DNA of 64,000 nucleotides from Streptomyces armeniacus (GCF_003355155.1 NZ_CP031320.1:5013367-5077366); one strand, 5' to 3'; shown: positions 18,625 through 27,067, counted from the stretch's first letter. A program made the numbers and translations. The notes: generated from the letters alone by a model not told the origin.

Positions 18625-19922
18625 AGGCCCTGCTGCTTCCGGCGGCCGCTGAGGAGGATGCCGACACCGGCACCCGCCGCCAGCCCCGCCACGACGAGCG
18701 AGACGGTCAGGACGGTGCTGCCGCCGCCGTCATCGTCGTCCCCCTTGCCGTCCTTGCCCGCCTCGTCCTTCGCGGCGTCCTTCGCCGGCGCGGAGCCCGT
18801 CGCGTTGAGCTGCTTCACGAGGTCCGTGCCGCCGAAGTCCCGTACGTCGCCGCCCGCCGCGTGCGTGGCCAGGACGAGCCCGCCGAGCGCCGCAGGGTCG
18901 GAGTCGAACTTGTCCCACTTCTTCGCGTTCTTCTCCAGCCACTCGAGCGCGCCGTCGGCCGCGTCGCCGTGGCCGCCCGCGGCGAGGGCGAGGACGGCGT
19001 CGGCGGTGTTGCTGTAGTCGGGCTGGTCCTTGGCGCCGGGCAGCGCGGAGGGGAGGTGCTGTCCGTTCTTCTTCAGCACCGCCGCCAGATACGCGGCGCC
19101 CGCCTCGGCCGCCTCGTCCGGCGACGCGTTCGCGCCCTTGTCCTGGTCGCCGCCCTCGCACTTCAGCGCGGCCGGCGCGCTGCCCTTGCCCTCCGCGGGC
19201 TCCACGGCCAGCCCTTCGCCGCGCGCCGCGAGCGCGGCCGCGGCCGTCGCGTCGTCGTTGGGGGCGAGGGCGCCCTTCTTGTCCGGCTGGTACGCGAACG
19301 CCCCGCGCTCGCCCGACTTGGCGCCGCAGCCGAGCTGGAGGCCGAGGAGCGCGTCGTACGGAGTCGCCTCGGCGTCCTTCGCCGCCTTCGCGGGAACGGC
19401 CTCGGCCGGGTCCTCACCCGCCGCGGCCAGCGCCCCGATGACGACGGAGACGGAGTTCGCGTCGGTGGGGCTGCCGGGGTTGTAGCCCCAGCCGCCGTCC
19501 TCGTTCTGCACCGACTTCAGCCACTTCACGGCGCTTTGCACGGCGTCGCTCTGTCCGCCGAGCGCCGAGAGCGCCTGGACGGCGGCGGCCGTGGCGTTCA
19601 CGTCGGGGACGGTCTTCTTGCCGCACTCCGCGCCCGTGTCCGCGCGGTACGCCGTGAACGAACCGTCGTCGCACTGCTGGTCCGCCAGCCACGCCACGGC
19701 CTTGTCCGTCGGGTCCACGCCCACGGTGTCCTGCGCGAGCAGCGCGACCGACTGCCGCCAGACGCCGTCGTACTTCGGATTGCCCTTCCCGTACAGCCCG
19801 TCGTCACCGGCCGCCGCTGCTGCCGCTTCCGGCGCTGCGGGGGCGGCGAATGCCAGCGGTGCCGCGGCCGTACACAGCACGGAGGCGGCGAGGAGCACGG
19901 CGCTGCGGCGCAGAGACGACAT
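18621..19922 (-). CDS. secreted alpha/alpha-barrel (prenyltransferase/squalene-oxidase repeat) protein, transcobalamin-like
   Basis: 433-residue exported protein. Residues 1-27 are a signal peptide. About 50-370 contain repeats of the prenyltransferase/squalene-oxidase type, such as KAVAWLADQQCDDGSF, SAVKWLKSVQNEDGGWGY and ADGALEWLEKN, predicting an alpha-6/alpha-6 barrel. A charged Lys/Asp linker (about 375-405) leads to a single C-terminal transmembrane helix with a basic tail. The same barrel fold is used by animal transcobalamin and intrinsic factor to bind B12. With a cobalamin riboswitch directly upstream and an ECF transporter downstream, I infer a cell-surface corrinoid-binding role rather than terpene chemistry. 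No catalytic DxDD motif is seen. Confidence 0.85.
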   Translation of the reverse strand: MSSLRRSAVLLAASVLCTAAAPLAFAAPAAPEAAAAAAGDDGLYGKGNPKYDGVWRQSVALLAQDTVGVDPTDKAVAWLADQQCDDGSFTAYRADTGAECGKKTVPDVNATAAAVQALSALGGQSDAVQSAVKWLKSVQNEDGGWGYNPGSPTDANSVSVVIGALAAAGEDPAEAVPAKAAKDAEATPYDALLGLQLGCGAKSGERGAFAYQPDKKGALAPNDDATAAAALAARGEGLAVEPAEGKGSAPAALKCEGGDQDKGANASPDEAAEAGAAYLAAVLKKNGQHLPSALPGAKDQPDYSNTADAVLALAAGGHGDAADGALEWLEKNAKKWDKFDSDPAALGGLVLATHAAGGDVRDFGGTDLVKQLNATGSAPAKDAAKDEAGKDGKGDDDDGGGSTVLTVSLVVAGLAAGAGVGILLSGRRKQQGL

Positions 19923-19999
19923 GACGGATGCCTTTCGGTGGGCGGGACGCAGCCGTGCACGGCCGTCCCGCCCCGCGGACGCGCTCCGCGCGGTGGCAC

Positions 20000-20205
20000 T
20001 CCGGGCTCAGCTCCGTATACCTCGACGGTGCCGGGGCCGCCGCTCCGCGCTGCGGCGGCGGGCGGCTCCGGGAGCCTTGCCGACGGCCGGGCGCTCCGGC
20101 TTGGCGGCCGTACGCGGTGCGTACGCGTACGGGGCGCCGTTCACGGTTGCGGGTCAGCGCCGGATTCGCACCGGCTTCCCCCGGTCGAGGGCAGTCTTCC
20201 GCGTC
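20000..20205 (-). ncRNA. cobalamin riboswitch
   Basis: Reading the minus strand from about 20205, the conserved cobalamin-aptamer core is clear. It contains GGGGAAGCCGGTGCGAATCC, then GCTGACCCGCAACCGTGA (the B12-box region, spanning about 20142-20182). Further on comes AAGCCGGAGCGCCCGGCC (about 20084-20103), the typical downstream conserved arm. It ends about 80 nt before the ATG of the barrel-protein gene, leaving room for an RBS-masking or terminating platform. High cobalamin is expected to shut off the six-gene transport operon. Confidence 0.95.
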
Positions 20206-20276
20206 CACTCTAAGGGAGCGCCGGCGTCGCGCCTCCAGCCGGGAGGGGCGGTACGCCCCGTACGCCGGTTCTCACG

Positions 20277-20927
20277 TCAGCGCGCCCCCGCGGTTTCCGT
20301 CGCCCCGCCGTCCCCGTCGACGCGATCGCTCGCGTGGTCGATCAGCGTGCACACCGTCTCGATGTCGACCCGCACCTGGGTGATCGAGGCGCGCCCCGAC
20401 AGCCAGGTGGTGAGCGCCGAGTGCCAGGTGTGCTCGATCACCCGCACCACGGAGAGCTGCCGCGGCGTGGGCGGCGCGTACTCCGGGCCCATCGCGTCCA
20501 GGATGATCGCCGTCGTCAGCCGCGAGACGGCGTCCACCTCGGCGCCGGCCGACCGGTCGGCGAACGTCAGGGCCCGCACCATCGCGTCCGCCAGCTGCGG
20601 TTCGCGCCGCATCGCGCGGAAGGCGCGCATCAGCGTCTCGGCGACCCGGGCCGCCGCGTCGGACTGCGCCGGCGGGTCCGTGTGCAGGCTGTCGCGCATG
20701 CGCTGGAGCTGGTCGTGCATGGTCGCGACGAGCAGGTGCACCTTGGACGGGAAGTAGCGATAGAGGGTGCCGAGGGCGACCTGCGAGAGCTCGGCCACCT
20801 CCCGCATCTGCACGGCCTCGAAACCGCCGCGCCGCGCGAGCCGCGTGCTGGCGCGCAGGATGCGCCGCCGCCGTGCCTCCTGGCGTGCGGTCAGCCGCGG
20901 CGGGGACGGCTTGGGGTGTGTCGTCAT
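20277..20927 (-). CDS. kstR: KstR-like TetR-family repressor
   Basis: 216-residue TetR-family regulator. The DNA-binding domain (about 20-70) reads ILRASTRLARRGGFEAVQMREVAE...VALGTLYRYFPSKVHLL. This is very close to KstR, the mycobacterial and rhodococcal repressor of sterol catabolism, whose ligand is a steroid-CoA thioester. The divergent gap holds an exact match to the KstR operator pattern TnnAACnnGTTnnA at 21073-21086, so autoregulation and control of the divergent operon are likely. No sterol-degradation genes adjoin it, although acyl-CoA dehydrogenase and MaoC genes occur further along. Confidence 0.82.
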   Translation of the reverse strand: MTTHPKPSPPRLTARQEARRRRILRASTRLARRGGFEAVQMREVAELSQVALGTLYRYFPSKVHLLVATMHDQLQRMRDSLHTDPPAQSDAAARVAETLMRAFRAMRREPQLADAMVRALTFADRSAGAEVDAVSRLTTAIILDAMGPEYAPPTPRQLSVVRVIEHTWHSALTTWLSGRASITQVRVDIETVCTLIDHASDRVDGDGGATETAGAR

Positions 20928-21072
20928 CGGCCCCGTTCCCTCCTCGGCGTGCCCTGCCCGTACCCGTGCCGGACGGGGCGGCGGGTGGCGGGAATCACCT
21001 GCTCCGGCCCGTCCGAGGAAGTGACCGGCCGGTAGATTCTTGCCCGTCGATGCGGCAGGATCGGCACAATCC

Positions 21073-21086
21073 TGAAACTAGTTCTA
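21073..21086. promoter_or_regulatory. KstR-type operator (TnnAACnnGTTnnA)
   Basis: TGAAACTAGTTCTA matches the published KstR inverted-repeat pattern TnnAACnnGTTnnA at all eight fixed positions, on both strands. It lies midway between the KstR-like gene and the divergent glycosyltransferase gene, in an AT-rich pocket. TAGATT at 21085-21090 could be the -10 box of the rightward promoter, so bound repressor would block it. Confidence 0.8.
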
Positions 21087-21141
21087 GATTAGCGTGGGCG
21101 GCTACGCTCCGGCCGATACGCAGTGAAGAAGGGGGCCGCGA

Positions 21142-22734
21142 GTGACCGCAGAGGCCGTACGGGACGCAGAGTCCGTCCCCGTGTCCGCGGACACCGCGGG
21201 CCCCGGCCCGGAGCCCGGCTCCGGGGTCGGTTCCGGGACCGGCACGGGCCCCGGTTCCGGGGACAGACCGCTGCGCGTCGCGCTGCTGAGCTACAAGGGG
21301 AACCCCTTCTGCGGCGGCCAGGGCGTCTACGTACGGCATCTGTCGCGCGAGCTGGTCCGGCTCGGGCACCACGTCGAGGTGATCGGCGCGCAGCCGTACC
21401 CGGTGCTCGACGAGGGCGTCACCCTCACCGAACTGCCCAGCCTGGACCTCTACCGGCAGCCGGACCCGTTCCGCACGCCGCGCAGGAGCGAGTACCGCGA
21501 CTGGATCGACCTCCTCGAGGTCGGCACGATGTGGACCGGCGGCTTCCCCGAACCCCTGACGTTCTCGCTGCGGGCCCGCCGCCATCTGGCCGCGCGGCGC
21601 GGCGCCTTCGACGTCGTACACGACAACCAGACGCTCGGCTACGGCCTGCTGGGCCTGCCCGCGCGTACGGGCGTCCCGCTGGTCACCACCATCCACCACC
21701 CCATCACCGTGGACCGGCAGCTGGAGCTGGACGCGGCCGAGGGCTGGAGCAGGCGCGCCTCCGTGCGCCGCTGGTACGGCTTCACGCGCATGCAGAAGCG
21801 GGTCGCGCGGCGGCTGCCGTCCGTGCTGACGGTCTCCGGCTCGTCCCGGCGCGAGATCACCGAGCACCTCCGGGTGCGCGAGGACCGGATCCGCGTGGTG
21901 CCGGTCGGCGCCGACACGCGGCTGTTCGCGCCCGACCCGGCGGTGGCGACGGTGCCCGGCCGGATCGTCACCACCTCCAGCGCGGACGTACCGCTCAAGG
22001 GCCTCGTGTATCTGGTCGAGGCGCTGGCGAAGGTGCGTACGGAACGCCCGTACGCGCACCTGGTCGTGGTCGGCCGGCGGCCCGACGAAGGGCCCGTCGC
22101 CGCCGCGCTGGAACGCTACGGGCTCTCCGACGCCGTCGAGTTCGTCAAGGGCGTCAGCGACGCAGAACTCGCCGACCTCATCCGCAGCGCGCAGGTGGCC
22201 TGCGTGCCGTCGCTGTACGAGGGCTTCTCGCTGCCCGCCGCCGAGGCCATGGCCACCGGCACGCCGCTCGTCGCGACGACGGGCGGTGCGATCCCCGAAG
22301 TGGCGGGCGAGGACGGCGAGACGTGCCTCGCCGTGCCGCCCGGCGAGGCGGGCCCGCTGGCCGCCGCGCTCGAACGGCTGCTGGGCGATCCGGAGTTGCG
22401 CGCCCGGCTGGGCACGGCCGGGCGGGAGCGGGTGCTGCGCCGCTTCACCTGGGAGCAGGCGGCACGCGGGACGGTGGAGTGGTACCGGGCGGCGATCGGT
22501 GCGGGCGCGGGTGCGGGTGCTTCGGGTGCGGGCGCTCCGGGTGCACCGGTGGCCGCGGGCGCCGCCGCCGGTCCCGGCGCCGGTCCCGCAGCCGTACGGG
22601 AGGCGCGCTCCGACGCCCGTACGTCCCGTACGTCCGGCACGTCCCGCACCGGCGCCCGTGGTGCCGCGCCCGTCGGCGCCGTACGGGCCGCCGGGGGCGG
22701 CGCCCGCAGCGAACCTCCCGGAGCGGGCGGCTGA
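21142..22734 (+). CDS. family 4 glycosyltransferase
   Basis: 530-residue GT4 (GT-B fold) enzyme. After a 40-residue Gly/Pro-rich N-terminal tail comes RVALLSYKGNPFCGGQGVYVRHLSREL, the typical GT4 glycine-rich acceptor loop. The C-terminal domain has the E-x7-E-like nucleotide-sugar motif in EGFSLPAAEAMA (about 363-374) and GVPIPEV-like GGAIPEVAG. A low-complexity Ala/Gly tail of 80 residues follows. GTG start at 21142 with a GAAGAAGGGGG site. First gene of a three-gene operon under the KstR-type operator. Acceptor unknown; a lipid or isoprenoid acceptor would suit the neighbouring barrel protein (inference). Confidence 0.88.
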   Translation: MTAEAVRDAESVPVSADTAGPGPEPGSGVGSGTGTGPGSGDRPLRVALLSYKGNPFCGGQGVYVRHLSRELVRLGHHVEVIGAQPYPVLDEGVTLTELPSLDLYRQPDPFRTPRRSEYRDWIDLLEVGTMWTGGFPEPLTFSLRARRHLAARRGAFDVVHDNQTLGYGLLGLPARTGVPLVTTIHHPITVDRQLELDAAEGWSRRASVRRWYGFTRMQKRVARRLPSVLTVSGSSRREITEHLRVREDRIRVVPVGADTRLFAPDPAVATVPGRIVTTSSADVPLKGLVYLVEALAKVRTERPYAHLVVVGRRPDEGPVAAALERYGLSDAVEFVKGVSDAELADLIRSAQVACVPSLYEGFSLPAAEAMATGTPLVATTGGAIPEVAGEDGETCLAVPPGEAGPLAAALERLLGDPELRARLGTAGRERVLRRFTWEQAARGTVEWYRAAIGAGAGAGASGAGAPGAPVAAGAAAGPGAGPAAVREARSDARTSRTSGTSRTGARGAAPVGAVRAAGGGARSEPPGAGG

Positions 22735-22821
22735 CGACGCCGCCCCGCGTCCCGTACCGCCAGGACAGTGCTCCGCGCTCCACCGCATCACCGCACCGCC
22801 ACCGCCCGAAAGGCAGACCAC

Positions 22822-23616
22822 GTGCTGACCGTCGACTTCTCCCGCTTCCCCCTCGCCCCCGGAGACCGCGTACTCGACCTGGGGTGCGGGGCGGGGCGGC
22901 ACGCCTTCGAGTGCTACCGGCGGGGCGCCCGGGTCGTCGCGCTCGACCGGAACGGCGCGGAGATCCGCGAGGTCGCCACCTGGTTCGCGGCGATGAAGGA
23001 GGCCGGTGAGGCCCCCTCCGGCGCGACCGCGACCGCGATGGAGGGCGACGCGCTCGCGCTGCCCTTCCCCGACGACAGCTTCGATGTCGTCATCATTTCC
23101 GAGGTCATGGAGCACATTCCGGACGACAAGGGTGTACTCGCCGAAATGGTACGGGTGTTGCGCCCTGGCGGCCGGATCGCCGTGACCGTTCCCCGCTACG
23201 GCCCCGAGAAGGTCTGCTGGGCACTCAGCGACGCGTACCACGAGATCGAGGGCGGCCACATCCGCATCTACCGCGGCGACGAACTCCTGGACCGTATGCG
23301 CGAGGCCGGCCTCCGCCCGTACGGCACCCACCACGCGCACGGGCTGCACTCGCCGTACTGGTGGCTCAAGTGCGCCTTCGGCGTGCACAAGGACGGGGAC
23401 GAGGCGGCGCTGCCCGTCCGCGCGTACCACAAGCTGCTGGTCTGGGACATCATGAAGAAGCCACTCGCCACCCGGGTCGCGGAACGCGCCCTGGACCCGC
23501 TCATCGGCAAGAGCTTCGTGGCGTACGCGACGAAGCCGCACGAGCCGCACGCGCCGGAGATCACGGATGCCGGCGAGGCCGCGCCGGAGGCCGCCGCGCC
23601 GCTGGGGCGGGCGTGA
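22822..23616 (+). CDS. class I SAM-dependent methyltransferase
   Basis: 264-residue Methyltransf_11-type enzyme. GTG at 22822 was chosen because GAAAGG lies upstream and the protein then begins just before motif I, VLDLGCGAGRHAFE (about 16-29). ALDRN gives the motif II acidic residue, and GDALALPFPDDSFDVVIISEVMEHIPD is a textbook motif III/IV. It follows the glycosyltransferase gene after 87 nt and overlaps the barrel-protein gene by GTGA. A UbiE/sterol-methylase-like small-molecule substrate is plausible but unproven. Confidence 0.88.
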   Translation: MLTVDFSRFPLAPGDRVLDLGCGAGRHAFECYRRGARVVALDRNGAEIREVATWFAAMKEAGEAPSGATATAMEGDALALPFPDDSFDVVIISEVMEHIPDDKGVLAEMVRVLRPGGRIAVTVPRYGPEKVCWALSDAYHEIEGGHIRIYRGDELLDRMREAGLRPYGTHHAHGLHSPYWWLKCAFGVHKDGDEAALPVRAYHKLLVWDIMKKPLATRVAERALDPLIGKSFVAYATKPHEPHAPEITDAGEAAPEAAAPLGRA

Positions 23617-24680
23617 CCAGCCCCGGGCGTACGGAACGGCTCGTGCTCCCCGGCGTGCTGACCGCCGGACAGGCCGCCGAGACGGTCGCGGGCATCGCGG
23701 CCGTACAGCGCGCGGACGGCGCCATTCCGTGGTTCCGCGGGCACCATCTCGACCCCTGGGACCACGTCGAGGCGGCGATGGCGCTGGACGCCGCGGGCGA
23801 ACACGCCCGCGCCGAGGCCGCGTACCGCTGGCTCGCCGTCCACCAGCTGCCGGACGGCTCCTGGTACGCGGCGTACGCCGACGGGGACGCCGCCCGCCCC
23901 ACCGACCGGAGCCGCGAGAGCAACTTCTGCGCGTACGCCGCCGTCGGCGTCTGGCACCACTACCTCTCCACCCGCGACGAGTCGTTCGCGGAACGGATGT
24001 GGCCCGTGGTGGCGCGCGCCATCGGGTGGGTGCTGGCGCTCCAGCAGCCCGGCGGCCAGATCGGCTGGAAACGCGAACCCGACGGCACGGTCGTCCCGGA
24101 CGCCCTGCTCACCGGCTCCGCCTCGATCTACCAGTCGCTGCGCTGCGCCCTCGCCCTCGCCGAGCACCGCGGCGAGCCGCAGCCCGACTGGGAGTTGGCG
24201 GCGGGCTGGCTCGGACACGCCGTACGGCAGCACCCGGAACGCTTCCTGGACAAGAGCCGCTACTCCATGGACTGGTACTACCCGGTCCTCGGCGGCGCCC
24301 TGCGCGGCGCCGCCGCGGAGGAGCGCATCGCGGCGGGCTGGGACCGCTTCGTCGTACCCGGACTCGGCGTCCGCTGCGTCGTACCCAACCCGTGGGTGAC
24401 GGGCGGTGAGAGCGCCGAACTCGCCCTGGCGCTCTGGGCGCTGGGCGACACCGGCCGCGCCGTCGACATCCTGCAGTGGATCCAGCACCTGCGCGCGGAC
24501 GGCGGCCTGTACTGGACCGGCTACGTCTTCGAGGACGACGCCGTCTGGCCCCGCGAGCAGACCGCCTGGACCGCGGGCTCCCTCCTCCTCGCGGTCGCGG
24601 CGCTGGGTGGGGACAAGCCGACGGCCACCGTGTTCGACGGCGAGTCCTTGCCGCGCGGCCTCGAACCGCGCTGCTGCTGA
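23613..24680 (+). CDS. prenyltransferase/terpene-cyclase-like alpha/alpha-barrel protein
   Basis: 355-residue cytoplasmic protein with prenyltransferase/squalene-cyclase-like repeats: AVQRADGAIPWFRG, AYRWLAVHQLPDGSWYAAY, WVLALQQPGGQIGWKRE and QWIQHLRADGGLYWTGY. There is no signal peptide, unlike the barrel protein of the preceding operon, and no DxDD cyclase motif. HHLDPWDHVEAAMAL near the N-terminus is a strongly conserved-looking patch. GTG at 23613 overlaps the methyltransferase stop. As the third gene of the KstR-controlled operon it may bind or process an isoprenoid or steroid-like substrate (inference). Confidence 0.8.
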   Translation: MTSPGRTERLVLPGVLTAGQAAETVAGIAAVQRADGAIPWFRGHHLDPWDHVEAAMALDAAGEHARAEAAYRWLAVHQLPDGSWYAAYADGDAARPTDRSRESNFCAYAAVGVWHHYLSTRDESFAERMWPVVARAIGWVLALQQPGGQIGWKREPDGTVVPDALLTGSASIYQSLRCALALAEHRGEPQPDWELAAGWLGHAVRQHPERFLDKSRYSMDWYYPVLGGALRGAAAEERIAAGWDRFVVPGLGVRCVVPNPWVTGGESAELALALWALGDTGRAVDILQWIQHLRADGGLYWTGYVFEDDAVWPREQTAWTAGSLLLAVAALGGDKPTATVFDGESLPRGLEPRCC

Positions 24681-24687
24681 AGCACCA

Positions 24688-24856
24688 AGCCCGTCCGGCG
24701 TTTGAGGACGGACCTCGGCCCATTCCCGGGCCGCGCTTGCGTACGAGGCGGTGACCGCGTACCGGCGTCTGCTGCCCGTCCCCGGCTGAGGGTCGTCCTC
24801 AAGCGCCGGACGGGCTGGAGTGTGGCTGGGGTGCGTCCTCAAGCGCCGGACGGGCT
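24688..24856. repeat. cluster of three dispersed 22-bp REP-like repeats
   Basis: The 22-mer GTCCTCAAGCGCCGGACGGG-CT occurs at 24795-24816 and again at 24835-24856. An inverted variant with TTTGAGG instead of CTTGAGG lies at 24688-24709. A further copy lies at 38311-38332. The facing copies can fold into hairpins. This element is a familiar dispersed intergenic repeat in streptomycetes; here it fills the gap after the barrel-protein operon. Confidence 0.75.
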
Positions 24857-24911
24857 GGGGCGCGGGACGGGCTGAAAGGCGCGGCGCAGGAGGCGTCCAT
24901 ACGCTGCTGTC

Positions 24912-26429
24912 ATGCTGAACCCTGACGAACTGACGCCGCCCGAGCGCGCGTTGTGGAACGCCTTCCCCGTCGGCGAGCACATTGATCTGCGGACGGGGCG
25001 TCCCGAGGACGACGCCCTCGACGCCGGTCCGCGCCGCGGCCCCGCGCGGACCGTGCGGGCCGCCGTACTGGCCGCGCTGCTGCTCGGCGGCAACGAGGAG
25101 CGCCGCGGTGCCGTCCCCGCGCTGCGGCTGTCCGGGGCGCGGATCACCGGGCATCTGACGCTGGACGGCGCGGAGATCCGGCATCTGCTGCGCCTGGAGG
25201 ACTGCTGGTTCGAGGAGGCCGTGAGCCTCGAGGGCGCGTCCACGCTGGCGCTCGTCCTCACCCGCTGCCGGATACCCGGACTGCTGGCGCCCGCCGCGCG
25301 TATCGAGGGCCGCCTCGACCTGCGCGGCTCGCTGATCGAGCAGGTGGAGCGGCGGAACGCGCTGCGCCTCACGCACGCGCAGATCGGCGGCGGGCTGCGG
25401 CTCGACGGGGCGACGCTGTGGGCGCCCGGCGATCTCGCGCTGTCCGCGGGCGGCATCGTCATGTCGGGCGCGGTCATGTGCGAGAACGGCTTCCGTGCGC
25501 GCGGCGAAGTCGCGCTCCCGGGTGCGCAGTTGCCGGGCGGGCTGTTCATGCGGGGCGCGCGGCTGGAGAACCCGGAGGGCATCATCGCGTTGCAGGCGGA
25601 CAACGTGACGGCGTCCACCATCCGGTGCTCGCGCGGCTTCCACAGCGAGGGGAAGATACGGCTCCGCGGTGCGCAGACCGCGGATCTGCTGACCTTCGAG
25701 GGCGCCACCCTGCGGGATGCGGGCAACGAGGGCCGCAGCGTCCTCGTGGGCATCGGGATGCGCACGGCGGAACTCGACCTGCGGTTCGCGGAGCCGCCGC
25801 AGGGTGCGGTGGTCCTCCGGAACACGCACACCGGCTGGTACCAGGACGAGGAACGCAGCTGGCCCGCGGCCATACGCCTGGAGGGCTTCACGTACGACGC
25901 CCTGCGCGACGCGGAGCCCGGGGCCGCCCGCCAGGACGTGGCACGGCGGCTCGCCTGGATTCGGCGCAACCCGCGCTACTCGCCGCAGCCGTACGAGCAA
26001 CTGGCCGCCTGCTACCGGCGGATCGGCCACGACGACGACGCCCGTCGCGTACTGCTCACCCGGCAGCGTGACCGCCGGCGCACGCTGCGCCCCGCCAGCC
26101 GCGCGTGGGGCTACCTGCTGGACGCCACCGTCGGATACGGCTACCGCCCCTGGCTGGCCGGTGTCTGGCTGGCGGCACTGACGCTGCTCGGCACGCTGGC
26201 GTTCCGTACGCAGGAACCGCGCCCGGTGAAGCCGGGGGAGGGGCCGGCGTTCCAGGCGTTCGTCTACACCCTGGACCTGCTGATCCCCATCGGCGGCCTC
26301 GGCCAGCGCGGCGCGTGGCACTGGGCGGGCGGCGGCGCGCAGTGGCTGGCGTACGGGCTGATCGGCGTGGGCTGGCTGCTGACGACGGCGGTGCTGGCGG
26401 GAGTGAGCCGGACGCTGGCGAAGCAGTAG
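24912..26429 (+). CDS. beta-helix repeat protein with C-terminal membrane segments (unknown function)
   Basis: 505-residue protein. Residues about 60-310 consist of short repeats like ALRLSGARITGHLTLDGAEI, SLEGASTLALVLTRC and LRLDGATLWAPGDLALSAGGI. These predict a right-handed beta-helix, similar in rhythm to pentapeptide-repeat or bactofilin-like proteins. About 320-400 form an alpha-helical region (NPRYSPQPYEQLAACYRRIGHDDDARRVL, resembling a TPR-like turn). Two or three membrane helices follow at about 415-500. Homologues are common in Streptomyces, often labelled membrane-associated oxidoreductase without evidence. Likely a peripheral scaffold held at the membrane. Confidence 0.7.
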   Translation: MLNPDELTPPERALWNAFPVGEHIDLRTGRPEDDALDAGPRRGPARTVRAAVLAALLLGGNEERRGAVPALRLSGARITGHLTLDGAEIRHLLRLEDCWFEEAVSLEGASTLALVLTRCRIPGLLAPAARIEGRLDLRGSLIEQVERRNALRLTHAQIGGGLRLDGATLWAPGDLALSAGGIVMSGAVMCENGFRARGEVALPGAQLPGGLFMRGARLENPEGIIALQADNVTASTIRCSRGFHSEGKIRLRGAQTADLLTFEGATLRDAGNEGRSVLVGIGMRTAELDLRFAEPPQGAVVLRNTHTGWYQDEERSWPAAIRLEGFTYDALRDAEPGAARQDVARRLAWIRRNPRYSPQPYEQLAACYRRIGHDDDARRVLLTRQRDRRRTLRPASRAWGYLLDATVGYGYRPWLAGVWLAALTLLGTLAFRTQEPRPVKPGEGPAFQAFVYTLDLLIPIGGLGQRGAWHWAGGGAQWLAYGLIGVGWLLTTAVLAGVSRTLAKQ

Positions 26430-26568
26430 TGGCGGGCGGACGGGCCGCGTTGGCGAACGCGGCCCGGACAACCGCCGGACCGCGACAGTGGTGGCATCGC
26501 GGCCCGGCGATCATGGGGTACGGGGCGGGGTACGGACCGTGCGGCGCGGTCCGTACTCCCGGGGACGG

Positions 26569-26865
26569 TCACCTGCGGCGGATGCGGGTGGCCACGGCGT
26601 GGCCGACGAGGAGGTACACGACGGCGGCGACGCCGTAGTTGACGACCACGCGCAGCCAGTCCCGTGAGAACGAGAACAGGTCGTGGGACCAGGCGGCCAG
26701 CCAGCGGGCGGCGTCGTGTGCCGTGCTGACCAGGTCGTTGGAGGGGTTGGCGTCCAGCAGGTAGAGCAGCACCCACAGGGCGATGATCCCCGCGACGAGG
26801 TCCGCGACGAGCCGTACGGCCGCGGCGGCCTGGTGGGTTCCGGAGCGTCTCGCTGCGGTGGACAT
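26569..26865 (-). CDS. small conserved membrane protein
   Basis: 98-residue protein with two hydrophobic segments (about 16-42 and 72-92) separated by an amphipathic stretch (LVSTAHDAARWLAAWSHDLFSF). A basic tail RIRRR completes it. The pattern (short loop, aromatic-rich helix) is seen in a conserved streptomycete family of unknown function. ATG at 26865. No operon partner: the flanking genes are on the opposite strand or separated by a terminator-like hairpin. Confidence 0.65.
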   Translation of the reverse strand: MSTAARRSGTHQAAAAVRLVADLVAGIIALWVLLYLLDANPSNDLVSTAHDAARWLAAWSHDLFSFSRDWLRVVVNYGVAAVVYLLVGHAVATRIRRR

Positions 26866-27023
26866 AACGATCGGATAACCGATATCGGGGAGCGCAAACC
26901 AACTCGTCCGTTATGCACGGACTTTGCACGCCGTTCGCACCGGCGCCGCGCGGCGCCCACGCGAACTCACGCGCACGCACACGAACTCGCGCGGCGCCCG
27001 CACGAACTCACGCACGCACACGA

Positions 27024-27067
27024 AACGGCAGCGGCCCCCTCCCGTAAGGAAGAGGGCCGCCGCCGTT
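27024..27067 (-). terminator. hairpin terminator downstream of DUF5336 gene
   Basis: Long inverted repeat. The left arm AACGGC-a-GCGGCCC-c-CTC starts at 27024 and the right arm GAGGGCCGC-c-GCCGTT ends at 27067, around a 10-nt loop with single-base bulges. It lies about 65 nt past the DUF5336 stop on the minus strand. Confidence 0.65.

Noticed and set aside
20995..23550. Open frame of about 850 codons antisense to the glycosyltransferase operon
   Set aside because: Shadow of the GT4 and methyltransferase genes; no protein-family features.
23613..24680. Functional squalene-hopene cyclase
   Set aside because: Half the usual length and without a DxDD motif; called a barrel-fold relative only.
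26940..27022. Imperfect ACGAACTC repeats as an attachment site
   Set aside because: Short, degenerate, no integrase or tRNA nearby.
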